64,000 bases of DNA from Aedoeadaptatus urinae (GTDB taxonomy: Bacteria > Bacillota > Clostridia > Tissierellales > Peptoniphilaceae), in the NCBI RefSeq assembly GCF_900155585.1, contig NZ_LT707417.1, forward strand, positions 434,001-498,000, given 5' to 3'. Positions within the stretch are counted from its first letter, which is position 1, and every line of letters begins with the position of its first letter. Of this stretch, positions 1 through 8,327 are shown piece by piece. The translations under genes were made by a program, and so were the position numbers. The notes below the pieces were generated by a model. That model was not told the DNA's origin. It did no database searches and saw only the letters and a program-made list of their open reading frames with translations.

Positions 1-1
1 G

Positions 2-37
2 AGTCTGCGGGTGAAGAAGATAGATTTTTTGGATTAG
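2..37 (+). CDS. possible 3' end of an upstream gene (partial)
   Basis: The second reading frame is open from the window edge to a TAG at 35-37 and would encode a basic tail ending KKIDFLD. The stop overlaps the ribosome site of the ABC ATPase gene that begins at 47, as expected for the preceding gene of one operon. Only 11 codons are visible, so neither identity nor reality can be established. An ABC permease would be a natural partner, but this is a guess. Confidence 0.25.
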   Translation, partial: SLRVKKIDFLD

Positions 38-46
38 GAGAGACCT

Positions 47-685
47 ATGATCGTATCGTTACAAAATGTCAGTAAAAGAATCAAAGGGAAGATTATTTTA
101 GAGAATATTTCTCTGGAACTGGAGCGGGGAAAAATCTACGGAATTTACGGTGTAAACGGGTCAGGAAAAACCATGCTCTTGCGTGCTATCGCCGGACTGA
201 TGGACGTGGATTCGGGTGTCATTTTCGTGAATGGGGAGAAGCGCGTCTACGGCAAAGCACCGGGTATCAACATTGGTGTCGTTATCGAAAAAGTAGACTT
301 TTACGGAAATTTGGCGGGTTGGGAGAACCTCCGTCTATTAGGAGAGGTTCGTGGCCCTTTTGATGACAGCGAGGCAAAAAGGCTAATTGATTACTTCGAC
401 ATGGATCATTACATAGACAACGAAGTAAACACCTATTCCTTGGGGATGAACCAAAAACTTGCCATCGTTCAAGCCCTTATGGAGAAGCAGCCGCTTATTT
501 TGTTGGACGAGCCTACCAATGCCTTGGATGAGGACTCCGTGGAACGCCTTTACGCCCTTTTAAGTGAATTAAAGAGGGCGGGGCGAACGGTGGTCGTGGT
601 ATCTCACAAGAAGGAAGACTTGCGTCAACTGTGTGACATGCGTTTTAAAATGAGCGAAGGGAGATTGTATGGGGAAGAAGAATAG
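47..685 (+). CDS. ABC transporter ATP-binding protein
   Basis: A 212-aa stand-alone nucleotide-binding subunit that would power a separate membrane permease at the cytoplasmic face. Walker A GVNGSGKT lies near residues 35-42, a degenerate signature YSLGMNQKL near 130-138, Walker B LILLDEPTNALDE near 150-162, and the H-loop histidine in VSHKKED near 187. The single-domain form with a short C-terminus resembles BcrA/CcmA-type ATPases used for export of peptides or antibiotics; the substrate cannot be read from the sequence. The ribosome site AGGAGA sits 6-7 nt before the ATG. The downstream gene overlaps its end by 17 bp, so the two are translated together. No permease follows, so it must lie before the window. 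Confidence 0.9.
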   Translation: MIVSLQNVSKRIKGKIILENISLELERGKIYGIYGVNGSGKTMLLRAIAGLMDVDSGVIFVNGEKRVYGKAPGINIGVVIEKVDFYGNLAGWENLRLLGEVRGPFDDSEAKRLIDYFDMDHYIDNEVNTYSLGMNQKLAIVQALMEKQPLILLDEPTNALDEDSVERLYALLSELKRAGRTVVVVSHKKEDLRQLCDMRFKMSEGRLYGEEE

Positions 686-1214
686 TGCGAATGGAATAAA
701 AATTGCCCTGCTCCTGCTTGCACTTTTGGCTGTAGTGCGGATCGTCTACATGAATTTACCCGTCAATGTGCCGAAGGAGAATTCCATATACACCATGCAC
801 AAAATAGGCGAATCCATAGATTTAGGGGAGGGCAAGTTTTTCACTTTACTAAACTGCGAGCCAACGCAGGACGCCAAGTATTTAGAAGATAGCGGGCTGG
901 ATCCAAATGAAAACGTGCTGATTAAGATGACAGTACAAACCAACGTAAGCGATTTGGCAACGGCCTATCGTTTTAAGCTTTACGATCAGTACATCGGCAT
1001 GTGTTATTTTTCTGATCCCTACGATATAAAGGGAGATATCGCGACATTCGACCTTGTTTTACACATAGAAAAAGATATGATTCAATTTCTTCGTGAGCAC
1101 AATCGCCCGAGGGACCTGTACGCATTCGTGAGTCCCGATCTTAATATTCATAAGAAAGAAACCATTAGCTGTATAAAAATGGATTTAGACGATATTTTAA
1201 AAAACAACAAATAA
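669..1214 (+). CDS. membrane-anchored protein of unknown function
   Basis: A 181-aa protein with one N-terminal hydrophobic segment (about residues 10-28, rich in Leu/Ala) and a soluble remainder, so probably an extracytoplasmic domain anchored in the membrane. No lipobox cysteine or catalytic motif is visible. Its start lies inside the end of the ABC ATPase gene, which suggests translational coupling and a shared job. Small anchored proteins of the DUF5028 kind are found next to ABC transporters in Firmicutes, and this may be one, but that assignment is from general resemblance only. A terminator follows at once, so it is the last gene of its operon. Confidence 0.75.
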   Translation: MGKKNSANGIKIALLLLALLAVVRIVYMNLPVNVPKENSIYTMHKIGESIDLGEGKFFTLLNCEPTQDAKYLEDSGLDPNENVLIKMTVQTNVSDLATAYRFKLYDQYIGMCYFSDPYDIKGDIATFDLVLHIEKDMIQFLREHNRPRDLYAFVSPDLNIHKKETISCIKMDLDDILKNNK

Positions 1215-1215
1215 A

Positions 1216-1252
1216 AAACATGGAGAGAGGAAGCGTCCTTTCTCCATGTTTT
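1216..1252 (+). terminator. rho-independent terminator of the ABC ATPase operon
   Basis: Arms beginning AACATGGAGA and ending TCTCCATGTT are followed by a T-run. Because the arms are flanked by A and T runs on both sides, it can also serve the convergent reductase gene on the other strand. Confidence 0.85.
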
Positions 1253-1263
1253 TGTTTGACGAG

Positions 1264-2613
1264 TTAGCGCATGGTGACCATTTCCTCGGCGCTGGTGGGG
1301 TGAATGGCCACGGTGGCGTCGAAGTCGGCCTTGGTGGCGCCCATTTTCACGGCGACGCCGAAGCCTTGCATCATTTCGTCTACGCCGTAGCCCATGGCGT
1401 GGGCGCCGACGATTTTTTCCTCATCGCCTGCGCAGACGAGGAGCATTTTACATTGATGGGGATGGCCCGATACGGAGGAGCGCATGTCGGTAAAAGAAGA
1501 GGTGTAGGTCTTAATGGCGTCCTTGCCGTATTTTTCCTCCGCGTCCTTTGCCGTGAGGCCCACGGTGCCCATGGGCGGGTGGCTGAAGACCACCGTGGGT
1601 ACATTGGCGTAGTCCATGTGGGCGTCTTTCTTGCCGCCGAAGAGGCGATCGGCGAGGCGGCGGCCTGCGGCGATGGCCACGGGGGTGAGATCCAATTTGC
1701 CGGTGACATCGCCGATGGCGTAAATGCCCTCTTCCGTGGTGCATTCATAGGTGTCGCTTACGATGCGGCCCTTCTCGTCCACTTCCACCTTGGTGTTTTC
1801 CAGGGCCAGGCCTTCGATATTCGGGGTGACACCGGCCACCCAAAGGACTTTTTCAAAGACGGCGGTGCTGTCGTCTTGGAAGGTGATTTCGATGCCGCCC
1901 TCTACTTTTTTAAAGCTTTTCGACGAGGTCTCGAAGTGAATGTTCACGCCGCCCTTTTCCAGCTCTTCCGTGACGGCGTCGGTAATAAAGGGATCAAATT
2001 TTCTGAGGATTCGATTTTTTCTCACGAGGAGATGGGTTTCCACGCCCATGCCGGCTAAAAATCCGGAAAGCTCCGTGCCGATGTAGCCGCCGCCGACAAT
2101 GGCGATGGTCTTTGGCAGCACGTCCCAGGTAAAGAAATCGTCGGAATAGTCTACCAGCTCCGCGCCGGGAAGCTTGCAGGGGTTCGGGTGGGCGCCGGTG
2201 GCGATGGTTATGTGATCGGCGGTATATTCTTCGCCGTCGATGACGACGGTGTGCGCGTCTTTAAACCGGGCCTTGCCGAAGAGCTTGGTAACGCCGTTGT
2301 TTTCCAGACCGGATTCGAAGCTGCTCCGCGCACGGCTGACATAGCCCATTTGGGATTCCCGCAATTTTTTAAAATCAAAATCCCAGTCGCCGACCTTGTA
2401 GCCGTAACTAGCCGATTCCTTTTCCAGGGTTCTGCGAATGCCCGAGGCATACCAAAAGATTTTTTTCGGCACGCAGCCCCGGTTCACGCAGGTGCCGCCG
2501 TAGTCTTTTTCTTCCACAATGGCGACTTTGGCGCCGTATTGTGCCGCCCGATTGGCCGTGGCGCTTCCGCCGCTGCCGCCGCCGATGACGATATAATCAA
2601 ATCTATGAGACAT
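1264..2613 (-). CDS. gor: glutathione reductase-like NADPH-dependent disulfide reductase
   Basis: A 449-aa pyridine nucleotide-disulfide oxidoreductase; the family member best matched reduces glutathione disulfide with NADPH in the cytoplasm. Visible: an FAD-binding GGGSGG near residue 11, the redox-active pair in [13 protein letters not shown] (C42, C47), the second nucleotide site GGGYIG near 172, arginines in [11 protein letters not shown] that fit NADPH rather than NADH, and the C-terminal HPTSAEE with the catalytic His-Glu pair. The start is set at 2613 because AAAGGAGCT lies 6 nt upstream; the longer frame to 2628 would run through that ribosome site. It is transcribed alone. The real thiol substrate is uncertain because no glutathione synthesis gene is in view. 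Confidence 0.9.
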   Translation of the reverse strand: MSHRFDYIVIGGGSGGSATANRAAQYGAKVAIVEEKDYGGTCVNRGCVPKKIFWYASGIRRTLEKESASYGYKVGDWDFDFKKLRESQMGYVSRARSSFESGLENNGVTKLFGKARFKDAHTVVIDGEEYTADHITIATGAHPNPCKLPGAELVDYSDDFFTWDVLPKTIAIVGGGYIGTELSGFLAGMGVETHLLVRKNRILRKFDPFITDAVTEELEKGGVNIHFETSSKSFKKVEGGIEITFQDDSTAVFEKVLWVAGVTPNIEGLALENTKVEVDEKGRIVSDTYECTTEEGIYAIGDVTGKLDLTPVAIAAGRRLADRLFGGKKDAHMDYANVPTVVFSHPPMGTVGLTAKDAEEKYGKDAIKTYTSSFTDMRSSVSGHPHQCKMLLVCAGDEEKIVGAHAMGYGVDEMMQGFGVAVKMGATKADFDATVAIHPTSAEEMVTMR

Positions 2614-2685
2614 AATAGCTCCTTTCACAGATAAAAACGCGTATTAAAAAAGAGGATACGATGATCCTCTTTAACTATACCCATT

Positions 2686-3699
2686 TTATACGAGGCCCAT
2701 GAAATATTCAACGCCGATGGCCACGACGACCACCAGGGCGGAAATCACAAAGCCGTGGAGCATGGGGCCGGTGCCGGAATTTTTCATGTCCTTTAAGGAC
2801 GTCTTCAGGCCGATGCCGGCGAGGGCCATGACCATAAGGAATTTGCTGATGTGCTTAAAGTTTTGGCCTACGGCTTCGGGAATAAAGCCGGCGGTGTTAA
2901 TAATCGTGAGAGCCAAGAAGCCCAGGATGAACCAGGGAATGACGTGAGTCAGGGAGAACTTCGCCTTTTCGTGCTTGTGTTCCTCTTTGGATTTTAAATG
3001 GGCGCTGATCAGAGCGAAGGTAATGACCGTGGGGATGATGACCAAAGTACGTGTCAGCTTCACCATGGTGGCGAAGTCCCCGGCGCCGTCGGAAAAGGCG
3101 TAGCCCGCAGCCACAACCGACGAGGTGTCGTTGACTGCCGTGCCCGCCCACAGGCCGTAGGCCATGTCGGAAAGGCCGAGAGCGTGACCCATAAGGGGAA
3201 AGGCGACGATCATGACCATGTCGAAAATAAAGGTGGCGCTCATGGCATAGGCGATGTCCAAATCGTCGGCTTCAATGACCGGGGCGATGGATGCGATGGC
3301 GCTGCCGCCGCAAATCCCCGTGCCGGCGGAAATGAGGTTGGACATCTTCCAGTTCAGTCCGAAGAACTTGCCGGAGAAGTGGCCCAAACCGAAACAGGTC
3401 AGCAGGGTAAAGACCATGACGGACAGGGACAGGCGGCCCACTTGAAAGACCGTGGCCATGTTCAGAGAGGCCCCCAGTAAAATAATGCCCAGCTTCAATA
3501 ATTTTTTCGAAGCGAAGGTGGCGCCCTTGGTCACGGGATTTTCCGATTGCAGGAAATGATTGATGATCATGCCGATAAACAGGGCGATGACCGACGCGCT
3601 GATCAAAGGCATAGGTAGTTGACTTTCGATAAATTTCGAGGCGGCGGCGATGGCCACAGTTAAAAGCACCCCGGGAATAATTGCTTGGATGGATTTCAA
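2686..3699 (-). CDS. YeiH/UPF0324-family inner-membrane exporter (putative sulfate or sulfite exporter)
   Basis: A 337-aa polytopic membrane protein with about ten hydrophobic segments, matching the YeiH family, which is annotated as a putative sulfate exporter. Family features include GMIINHFLQ near the N-terminus, TGICGGSAIASI, and GTAVNDTSSVVAAG. The start codon is TTG at 3699, chosen because AAAGGAG stands 8 nt before it and no ATG in frame has a better site. A LysR regulator is divergently transcribed from the shared 100-bp intergenic region, the usual arrangement for a LysR-controlled gene, so the regulator probably senses a sulfur compound and controls this exporter. The substrate is known only by family. 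Confidence 0.88.
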   Translation of the reverse strand: MKSIQAIIPGVLLTVAIAAASKFIESQLPMPLISASVIALFIGMIINHFLQSENPVTKGATFASKKLLKLGIILLGASLNMATVFQVGRLSLSVMVFTLLTCFGLGHFSGKFFGLNWKMSNLISAGTGICGGSAIASIAPVIEADDLDIAYAMSATFIFDMVMIVAFPLMGHALGLSDMAYGLWAGTAVNDTSSVVAAGYAFSDGAGDFATMVKLTRTLVIIPTVITFALISAHLKSKEEHKHEKAKFSLTHVIPWFILGFLALTIINTAGFIPEAVGQNFKHISKFLMVMALAGIGLKTSLKDMKNSGTGPMLHGFVISALVVVVAIGVEYFMGLV

Positions 3700-3757
3700 A
3701 TGATTGCTCCTTTCTTCGTGTATTGATCATCTCATAAATCTAAGATAAAATAAAATT

Positions 3758-3769
3758 ATAATTCATTAT
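3758..3769. promoter_or_regulatory. candidate LysR operator in the divergent intergenic region
   Basis: ATAAT-TC-ATTAT is a perfect dyad with a two-base centre, in an AT-rich stretch about 30 bp before the LysR gene and 58 bp before the exporter gene. It fits the A/T-rich inverted repeats bound by LysR proteins between divergent targets. No footprint evidence is possible here. Confidence 0.4.
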
Positions 3770-3799
3770 AGAGCAATAACGAAACGATATGGAGGAGCC

Positions 3800-4657
3800 G
3801 TGGACATTCGATTGACTACCTTTTTGGAAGTACTGCAAACGGAAAATTATACGAAGGCGGCGGAAAATTTGCACATCACCCAACCGGCGGTGACCAAACA
3901 CATTCGCTCATTGGAAGAGGAATTCGGCGGCGTGTTTTTTCGCTACGACGGCAAGAAAATGATCCCCACCGACGACGCCCGACTCCTGGAGCACTACGCC
4001 CGCAGCCAGCAGAAGAGCTATCGAGACACGCGGGACGCCCTGCAGAAAGAAAAGGCCCGCACTGTGCGCATCGGCCTCACGAAAACACTGGGGGAATATG
4101 CCTATACAACAAGCCTGGTGGACTTTCTTCGGGGCCGGGCCAACGACTTCGTCTTCACCGTGGACAACACCGAGGCTCTCTTGGACCTGCTACGCAACGC
4201 CCGCTTGGATTTTCTCATGGTGGAGGGGCAGTTTGCGAAAAACGAATTCGACTTCGCCGTCTTAAAGGAAGAAACCTTCACGGGGATCTGCAACGCCCAT
4301 CATCCCTATGCCGGCCGCAGCCTTTGTGTGGAAGAAGCGGCGGAGGGCTGCCTGGTGGTGCGGGAGAGGGGAAGCGGCTCCCGGGAAATTTTAGAAGACA
4401 AGCTGCGCTACAAGGGCTACGAGGTGCGGGACTTTAAGCGGCTCATTACCTCGTCGAGCCTGACCCTGATCTCCAATTTCGTGGCGGCGGGGGTGGGCAT
4501 CTCCTTCGGCTACGAAAGCCTGGCGAAAAATAATCCCCGCCTGGCGACCTTCGATGTGGAAAGCATTACGGACCGCCACGAATTTTCCCTCGTCGCCTTA
4601 AAGGGCACCGGCGGCATGGAGCTCTACCGGCGCCTGAAGGAAGGAGAGGTGCTGTAA
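3800..4657 (+). CDS. LysR-family transcriptional regulator
   Basis: A 285-aa regulator. The N-terminal winged helix-turn-helix reads NYTKAAENLHITQPAVTKHI (about residues 16-35); the rest is the two-lobed effector-binding domain, with a typical linker helix near 60-90. The start is a GTG at 3800, six bases after GGAGGAG. It is divergent from the YeiH-type exporter. CysL/YeiE-like LysR proteins commonly pair with YeiH homologues, so the likely target is the neighbour and perhaps its own promoter. The effector is unknown. A terminator follows closely. Confidence 0.92.
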   Translation: MDIRLTTFLEVLQTENYTKAAENLHITQPAVTKHIRSLEEEFGGVFFRYDGKKMIPTDDARLLEHYARSQQKSYRDTRDALQKEKARTVRIGLTKTLGEYAYTTSLVDFLRGRANDFVFTVDNTEALLDLLRNARLDFLMVEGQFAKNEFDFAVLKEETFTGICNAHHPYAGRSLCVEEAAEGCLVVRERGSGSREILEDKLRYKGYEVRDFKRLITSSSLTLISNFVAAGVGISFGYESLAKNNPRLATFDVESITDRHEFSLVALKGTGGMELYRRLKEGEVL

Positions 4658-4675
4658 ATCGACGAGATCAAAACG

Positions 4676-4706
4676 AATCGAGAGAGCGGGGCTTTCTCGA
4701 TTTTTT
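4676..4706 (+). terminator. rho-independent terminator after the LysR gene
   Basis: Stem AATCGAGA with TCTCGATT separated by a short G/C loop, then a run of six T. Confidence 0.85.
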
Positions 4707-4728
4707 ATGTCCTTCCTTAAAAGGGCAA

Positions 4729-4765
4729 AAAGAAAACCCCCGGCCGCGCCGAGGGTTTCTTTAGC
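4729..4765 (-). terminator. rho-independent terminator of the AGCS symporter gene
   Basis: Read on the minus strand, arms AAAGAAACCC and GGGTTTTCTT enclose a CG-rich centre and end in a T-run. It sits 8 bases after the symporter stop codon. Confidence 0.85.
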
Positions 4766-4773
4766 AGTATGAA

Positions 4774-6156
4774 TTATTTTAAGTTCAATAAGTGTTCGTA
4801 TTCTTCAGGACCCGTCCGTTTGCGGTCGTCGCGGAAGAAGTCTTTTTCCAATGCGACGACGACGCCGGAAAGTCCGATGAGGCCGATCAAGTTCGGGATT
4901 GCCATTAATGCGTTTAAGATATTGGCAACGGTCCATGCCAGGTCTAGGTTCATAACGCAACCGACGAAGATCATGATGATATAAACGAGCTTGTAAGGTT
5001 TGCCGATGCCTGCGCCCAAGAGGTAGCGGGCAGAGGTTTCACCGTAGTATTCCCAACCGAGGATGGTGGAGAATGCGAAGAGCAATAAGCCTAAGGATAC
5101 GATGTAGCGACCGATAGCCAAGTGCATATCGAATGCCGTAGCGACGAGAGCCGATGCATCGGTAATGCCTTCATCCAAAACGCCGGATGTAATAATAACC
5201 AAAGCGGTAATGGAGCAGACGACGAAGGTATCCAGGAAGACTTCCGTAACGCCCCACATCCCTTGACGGGTGGGGTGGTCGGTGGATGCCGTAGCGTGGG
5301 CGATAGGCGAAGAACCTAAGCCGGCTTCGTTCGTGAAGACGCCGCGGCTGACGCCGTTGCGCATAGCCAGCATAATGGTGTAACCGATGACGCCGCCGCC
5401 GACTGCCGACGGATTAAATGCGCCGACGAAGATAGCACGGATAGCGAAGGGAATCATGTGGGCGTTGGAAATAATGATGATTAAACCGCCGACAATGTAG
5501 AAAGCTGCCATAAAGGGAACGAGCTTTTCGGTTACCTTCGAAATGGATTGGATCCCGCCGACGATAACGATGGCGGCGAGAACGGTAATGACCACTGCGG
5601 TGATCATGGGGGGAACGTTAAAGGACGATTTCAGCGTACCGGCGATGGCGTTGGATTGAACGGAGCAACCGATACCGAAGCAGGCGACGCCTGCCAAGAA
5701 AGCGAAGCATTTGCCGAGCCAGGGTTTTTTCAAACCGCGGTCTAAGTAGTACATGGGGCCGCCGGCGTAGCCGTCCGGGGTTTTAATACGATAGGCCACG
5801 GACAAGTTAACTTCCGAGAACTTCGTACACATACCGAAGAATGCGGCAACCCACATCCAGAATACGGCGCCGGGACCGCCGCCTAAAATAGCGACCGACA
5901 CGCCGACGATATTACCGGTACCGACTGTCGCGGCCAATGCCGTGGACAGTGCTTGGAAAGGAGTAATGGCTCCTTCTTCAAGGTCGTGCTTTTCAAACAT
6001 TTTACCCATGGTATTTTTCAGGATATACCCGAAATGTCTTGCTTGGACAAAGCCGGTACGTACAGATAAGATAATGCCTGCGCCGACGAGCAAAACCATA
6101 AGGGGAACGCCCCATAAAAACGCATCAATCTTGCCTAATACATCTGCAAAACTCAT
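4774..6156 (-). CDS. sodium:alanine/glycine symporter, AGCS family (AlsT-like)
   Basis: A 460-aa integral membrane protein of the alanine-or-glycine:cation symporter family that imports small neutral amino acids with sodium. Family signatures include GTGNIVGVSVAILGGGPGA, FGMCTKFSEVNLSVAYR, GGPMYYLDRGL, and FTNEAGLGSSPIAHA, with about ten membrane segments between. Length is normal. GGAGGTGACTT precedes the ATG. It is a single-gene transcription unit with its own terminator. An extracytoplasmic amino acid supply would suit a peptide-fermenting anaerobe, which is inference. Confidence 0.93.
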   Translation of the reverse strand: MSFADVLGKIDAFLWGVPLMVLLVGAGIILSVRTGFVQARHFGYILKNTMGKMFEKHDLEEGAITPFQALSTALAATVGTGNIVGVSVAILGGGPGAVFWMWVAAFFGMCTKFSEVNLSVAYRIKTPDGYAGGPMYYLDRGLKKPWLGKCFAFLAGVACFGIGCSVQSNAIAGTLKSSFNVPPMITAVVITVLAAIVIVGGIQSISKVTEKLVPFMAAFYIVGGLIIIISNAHMIPFAIRAIFVGAFNPSAVGGGVIGYTIMLAMRNGVSRGVFTNEAGLGSSPIAHATASTDHPTRQGMWGVTEVFLDTFVVCSITALVIITSGVLDEGITDASALVATAFDMHLAIGRYIVSLGLLLFAFSTILGWEYYGETSARYLLGAGIGKPYKLVYIIMIFVGCVMNLDLAWTVANILNALMAIPNLIGLIGLSGVVVALEKDFFRDDRKRTGPEEYEHLLNLK

Positions 6157-6664
6157 AAGTCACCTCCGAAATAAGTATAAATAACTGCTTATAAATACAT
6201 TATACACGGATTTTTAAAAAATTAAAGGCTCTTTTTGCAAAAAGCCCGCTTTTCCAAAAAATATTTTTTTGTCAAAGCGCAACGGTTATAAAAATATCGT
6301 GGACAGCGGATTGTTTCGTATTAAAATTTTTCTTAAAGAGGACTCCGGACCGATGGGTTTAATTCGAGAAACGGTTTCAAAAAAACGCGGGCGAAAGGGG
6401 ATTATAAGGGGGATGATATGCCGATCATGTCAACATAATGAATGAGCTTTCGGTTATTTCGCCGAAAAATTCGAGTGTTTGCCTTTTCGTTTTTCCTTTT
6501 TTAAAGAAACGGCAGCTTTTTGCCGAGAAAGCTCGCCTCGAAGAATGGACAGGAAAAATTTTTTCAGCGAAAGAAAGTGTCGTACATCAGTCCGTCGCCG
6601 CTTTTATAAAGGGGCTCTGCCGAAAAATTGTTGAGAGGGAGTTTAATTTTTGCACTTCACTGCC
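6157..6664. other. intergenic stretch without a convincing gene
   Basis: About 500 bp between the symporter gene and the thiamine promoter. The part next to the symporter holds its probable minus-strand -10 (TATAAT, complement at 6199-6204) with no good -35. A short imperfect dyad, GGCTCTTTTTGCAAAAAGCC, lies at 6227-6246. The 110-codon frame at 6438-6770 has no ribosome site, no family resemblance, and runs through the promoter and hairpin of the next operon, so it is not accepted. Confidence 0.6.
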
Positions 6665-6693
6665 TTGTCACGCAAGGAGGGGTGTGTTATACT
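6665..6693 (+). promoter_or_regulatory. sigma-A promoter of the thiS operon
   Basis: TTGTCA, 17-bp spacer, TATACT: five of six matches at each hexamer with ideal spacing. Transcription should begin near 6700, leaving a leader of about 70 nt before thiS. Confidence 0.8.
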
Positions 6694-6707
6694 TTTACCA
6701 GAGTGCG

Positions 6708-6758
6708 AGGCACGAAGGGGCACACCACCGCGGGTGTGATTTCTTCGTGCCTTTTTTT
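6708..6758 (+). terminator. leader terminator or attenuator ahead of thiS
   Basis: A ten-bp outer stem (AGGCACGAAG with CTTCGTGCCT) encloses a second stem (CACACC with GGGTGTG) and is followed by seven T. It lies between the promoter and thiS, so most transcripts would stop unless the hairpin is prevented. It contains no TPP-aptamer consensus. A conserved structure called the thiS motif has been reported upstream of thiS genes in Firmicutes; whether this is an example needs a covariance search. Confidence 0.75.
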
Positions 6759-6772
6759 ATCGGGAGGTGACT

Positions 6773-6967
6773 GTGAAGATTAACGGCAAGGTCGTGAAAT
6801 TAAACGGCCCGGAACCTTTAGTGGACGTCTTGATTTCCGCAGGTTACGACGCTGACCGCGTGGCGCTTGAAATAAACGGCGCTTTGGTGAAGCGGGCGGA
6901 CATGGCGAAGACCATGGTTCACGACGAGGATGTGTTGGAGGTGTTTTCTTTTACCGGTGGAGGTTAA
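6773..6967 (+). CDS. thiS: sulfur carrier protein ThiS
   Basis: A 64-aa ubiquitin-like protein that carries the sulfur for the thiazole ring as a C-terminal thiocarboxylate. It ends FSFTGGG, giving the diglycine end that ThiF adenylates, and shows the usual beta-grasp pattern with VALEINGALVKR in the middle. The GTG at 6773 is preferred over the GTG at 6767 because GGGAGG occupies 6762-6767 and gives five bases of spacing only for the later start. It is first in thiS-F-G-H-E and its 3' end overlaps the start of thiF. Confidence 0.92.
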   Translation: MKINGKVVKLNGPEPLVDVLISAGYDADRVALEINGALVKRADMAKTMVHDEDVLEVFSFTGGG

Positions 6968-7556
6968 ACGATCAGATGCCCTGGCCCGCCAGCTGCCGGA
7001 AATAAATGAAGCCGCAGGGGATGTGACCGTCGCCGTATTAGGCTGCGGCGGTTTGGGATCCCAGGTGGCGTGGATCTTGGCACGACTGGGCGTGGGAAAA
7101 TTAATTTTGTATGATTTCGACGTGGTGGAGGCGTCTAATTTAAACCGCCAAAACTACGGCGTTTCGGATATAGGAAGAAAGAAGGCGAAGGTCACGGCGG
7201 AGCGAATCACCGATTGGCTCCCCTACGCCGAAGTGGAGGCCCGCGATGCATTCGTGGACGCCTCTCTGCTCGACGCCATTGCGGCGGAGGCCGACATCGT
7301 GGTGGAGGCATACGACGGCGTAGCATCGAAAATAGAGGCCTTTGATTTCTTTCAGGACCATGACACGCCCTATGTATGTACGACGGGTGTGGCGGGGCCT
7401 GTGGGCGCCCTGGGGCGCAAAGATTTCGGCCACATCCACATGGTGGGTGACTTTCACGGCGAGGACCGCAAGGATTGCTACCTGCCCAAGGTCATGACCA
7501 TCGCCGCCATGGAGTGTCAGGTTGTTTTAGAACTGATTTTAGGAGGATTGAAGTGA
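6957..7556 (+). CDS. thiF: ThiS adenylyltransferase ThiF (MoeB/HesA family)
   Basis: About 199 aa. It activates the C-terminus of ThiS with ATP so that sulfur can be loaded. Visible: the nucleotide-binding GCGGLGS early in the protein, then DFDVVEASNLNRQNY and GRKKAKV, all hallmarks of E1-like enzymes. The zinc-binding CxxC pairs of longer family members are absent, as in the shorter ThiF family 2. The start is placed at the GTG inside the end of thiS (6957); an ATG at 6930 is possible but lengthens the overlap. Its stop overlaps the thiG start. Confidence 0.92.
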   Translation: MEVKRSDALARQLPEINEAAGDVTVAVLGCGGLGSQVAWILARLGVGKLILYDFDVVEASNLNRQNYGVSDIGRKKAKVTAERITDWLPYAEVEARDAFVDASLLDAIAAEADIVVEAYDGVASKIEAFDFFQDHDTPYVCTTGVAGPVGALGRKDFGHIHMVGDFHGEDRKDCYLPKVMTIAAMECQVVLELILGGLK

Positions 7557-8317
7557 AAGATACGTGGACATTAGGGGACAAGACCTTTGAATCCCGCTTT
7601 ATTTTAGGATCCGGCAAGTACGCGCCGGAATTAATCGACGCCGCCATTACCCACGCCGGCGCCGAAATGATTACCGTGGCCCTTCGCCGGGCCAACACGG
7701 CGGATGTGACGAATATTTTGGAATTCATTCCGAAAAACATCACTCTGATCCCCAACACCAGCGGCGCCCGCAATGCCGACGAGGCCGTTCGTATCGCCCG
7801 CCTGGCAAAGGAAATGGGCTGCGGCAATTTCGTCAAGATCGAAATTATGCGGGACTCGAAATACTTACTGCCGGACAACGAACAGACCCTGGAGGCCACG
7901 AAAATTTTGGCCGACGAAGGCTTTGTCGTCATGCCCTATATGTATCCCGACCTGAACTACGCCCGGGACATGGCAAGTGCCGGTGCCGCCGCCATTATGC
8001 CTTTGGCCTCGCCTATCGGCAGCAATAAGGGATTGGCAACGAAGGCCTTCATTCAAATTTTAATCGACGAAATCGATTTGCCCATTATCGTCGATGCGGG
8101 CATCGGCCGCCCCTCGCAAGCCGCCGAAGCTATGGAAATGGGCGCCGCCGCCATTATGGCCAACACGGGCATCGCCACGGCGGGAGACATTCCCATGATG
8201 GCAAGGGCCTTCAAGCTGGCCATCGAAGCGGGCCGCATGGGTCATTTGGCTAAGCCGGGCCGCATTTTGGACAAGGGCGCCGATCCCTCCTCTCCCTTGA
8301 GAGACTTCTTCGATTGA
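7553..8317 (+). CDS. thiG: thiazole synthase ThiG
   Basis: A 254-aa TIM-barrel enzyme that condenses deoxyxylulose 5-phosphate, dehydroglycine and ThiS-thiocarboxylate into the thiamine thiazole. Motifs: GSGKYA near the N-terminus, the Schiff-base lysine region in FVKIEIMRD, PLASPIGSNKGL, and the phosphate-binding VDAGIGRPSQAAEAMEMG. The GTG at 7553 overlaps the thiF stop (GTGA) with AGGAGG just upstream, so this start is preferred over upstream in-frame codons. Core member of the anaerobic thiazole branch with ThiH. Confidence 0.95.
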   Translation: MKDTWTLGDKTFESRFILGSGKYAPELIDAAITHAGAEMITVALRRANTADVTNILEFIPKNITLIPNTSGARNADEAVRIARLAKEMGCGNFVKIEIMRDSKYLLPDNEQTLEATKILADEGFVVMPYMYPDLNYARDMASAGAAAIMPLASPIGSNKGLATKAFIQILIDEIDLPIIVDAGIGRPSQAAEAMEMGAAAIMANTGIATAGDIPMMARAFKLAIEAGRMGHLAKPGRILDKGADPSSPLRDFFD

Positions 8318-8327
8318 GGTGAGCGCC

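Noticed and set aside
1246-2058. 270-codon plus-strand reading frame opposite the reductase gene
   Set aside because: It is a His/Gly/Ala-rich shadow of a clearly recognisable minus-strand gene and has no ribosome site.
6438-6770. 110-codon reading frame before thiS
   Set aside because: No ribosome site or family resemblance, and it runs through the thi promoter and the leader terminator.
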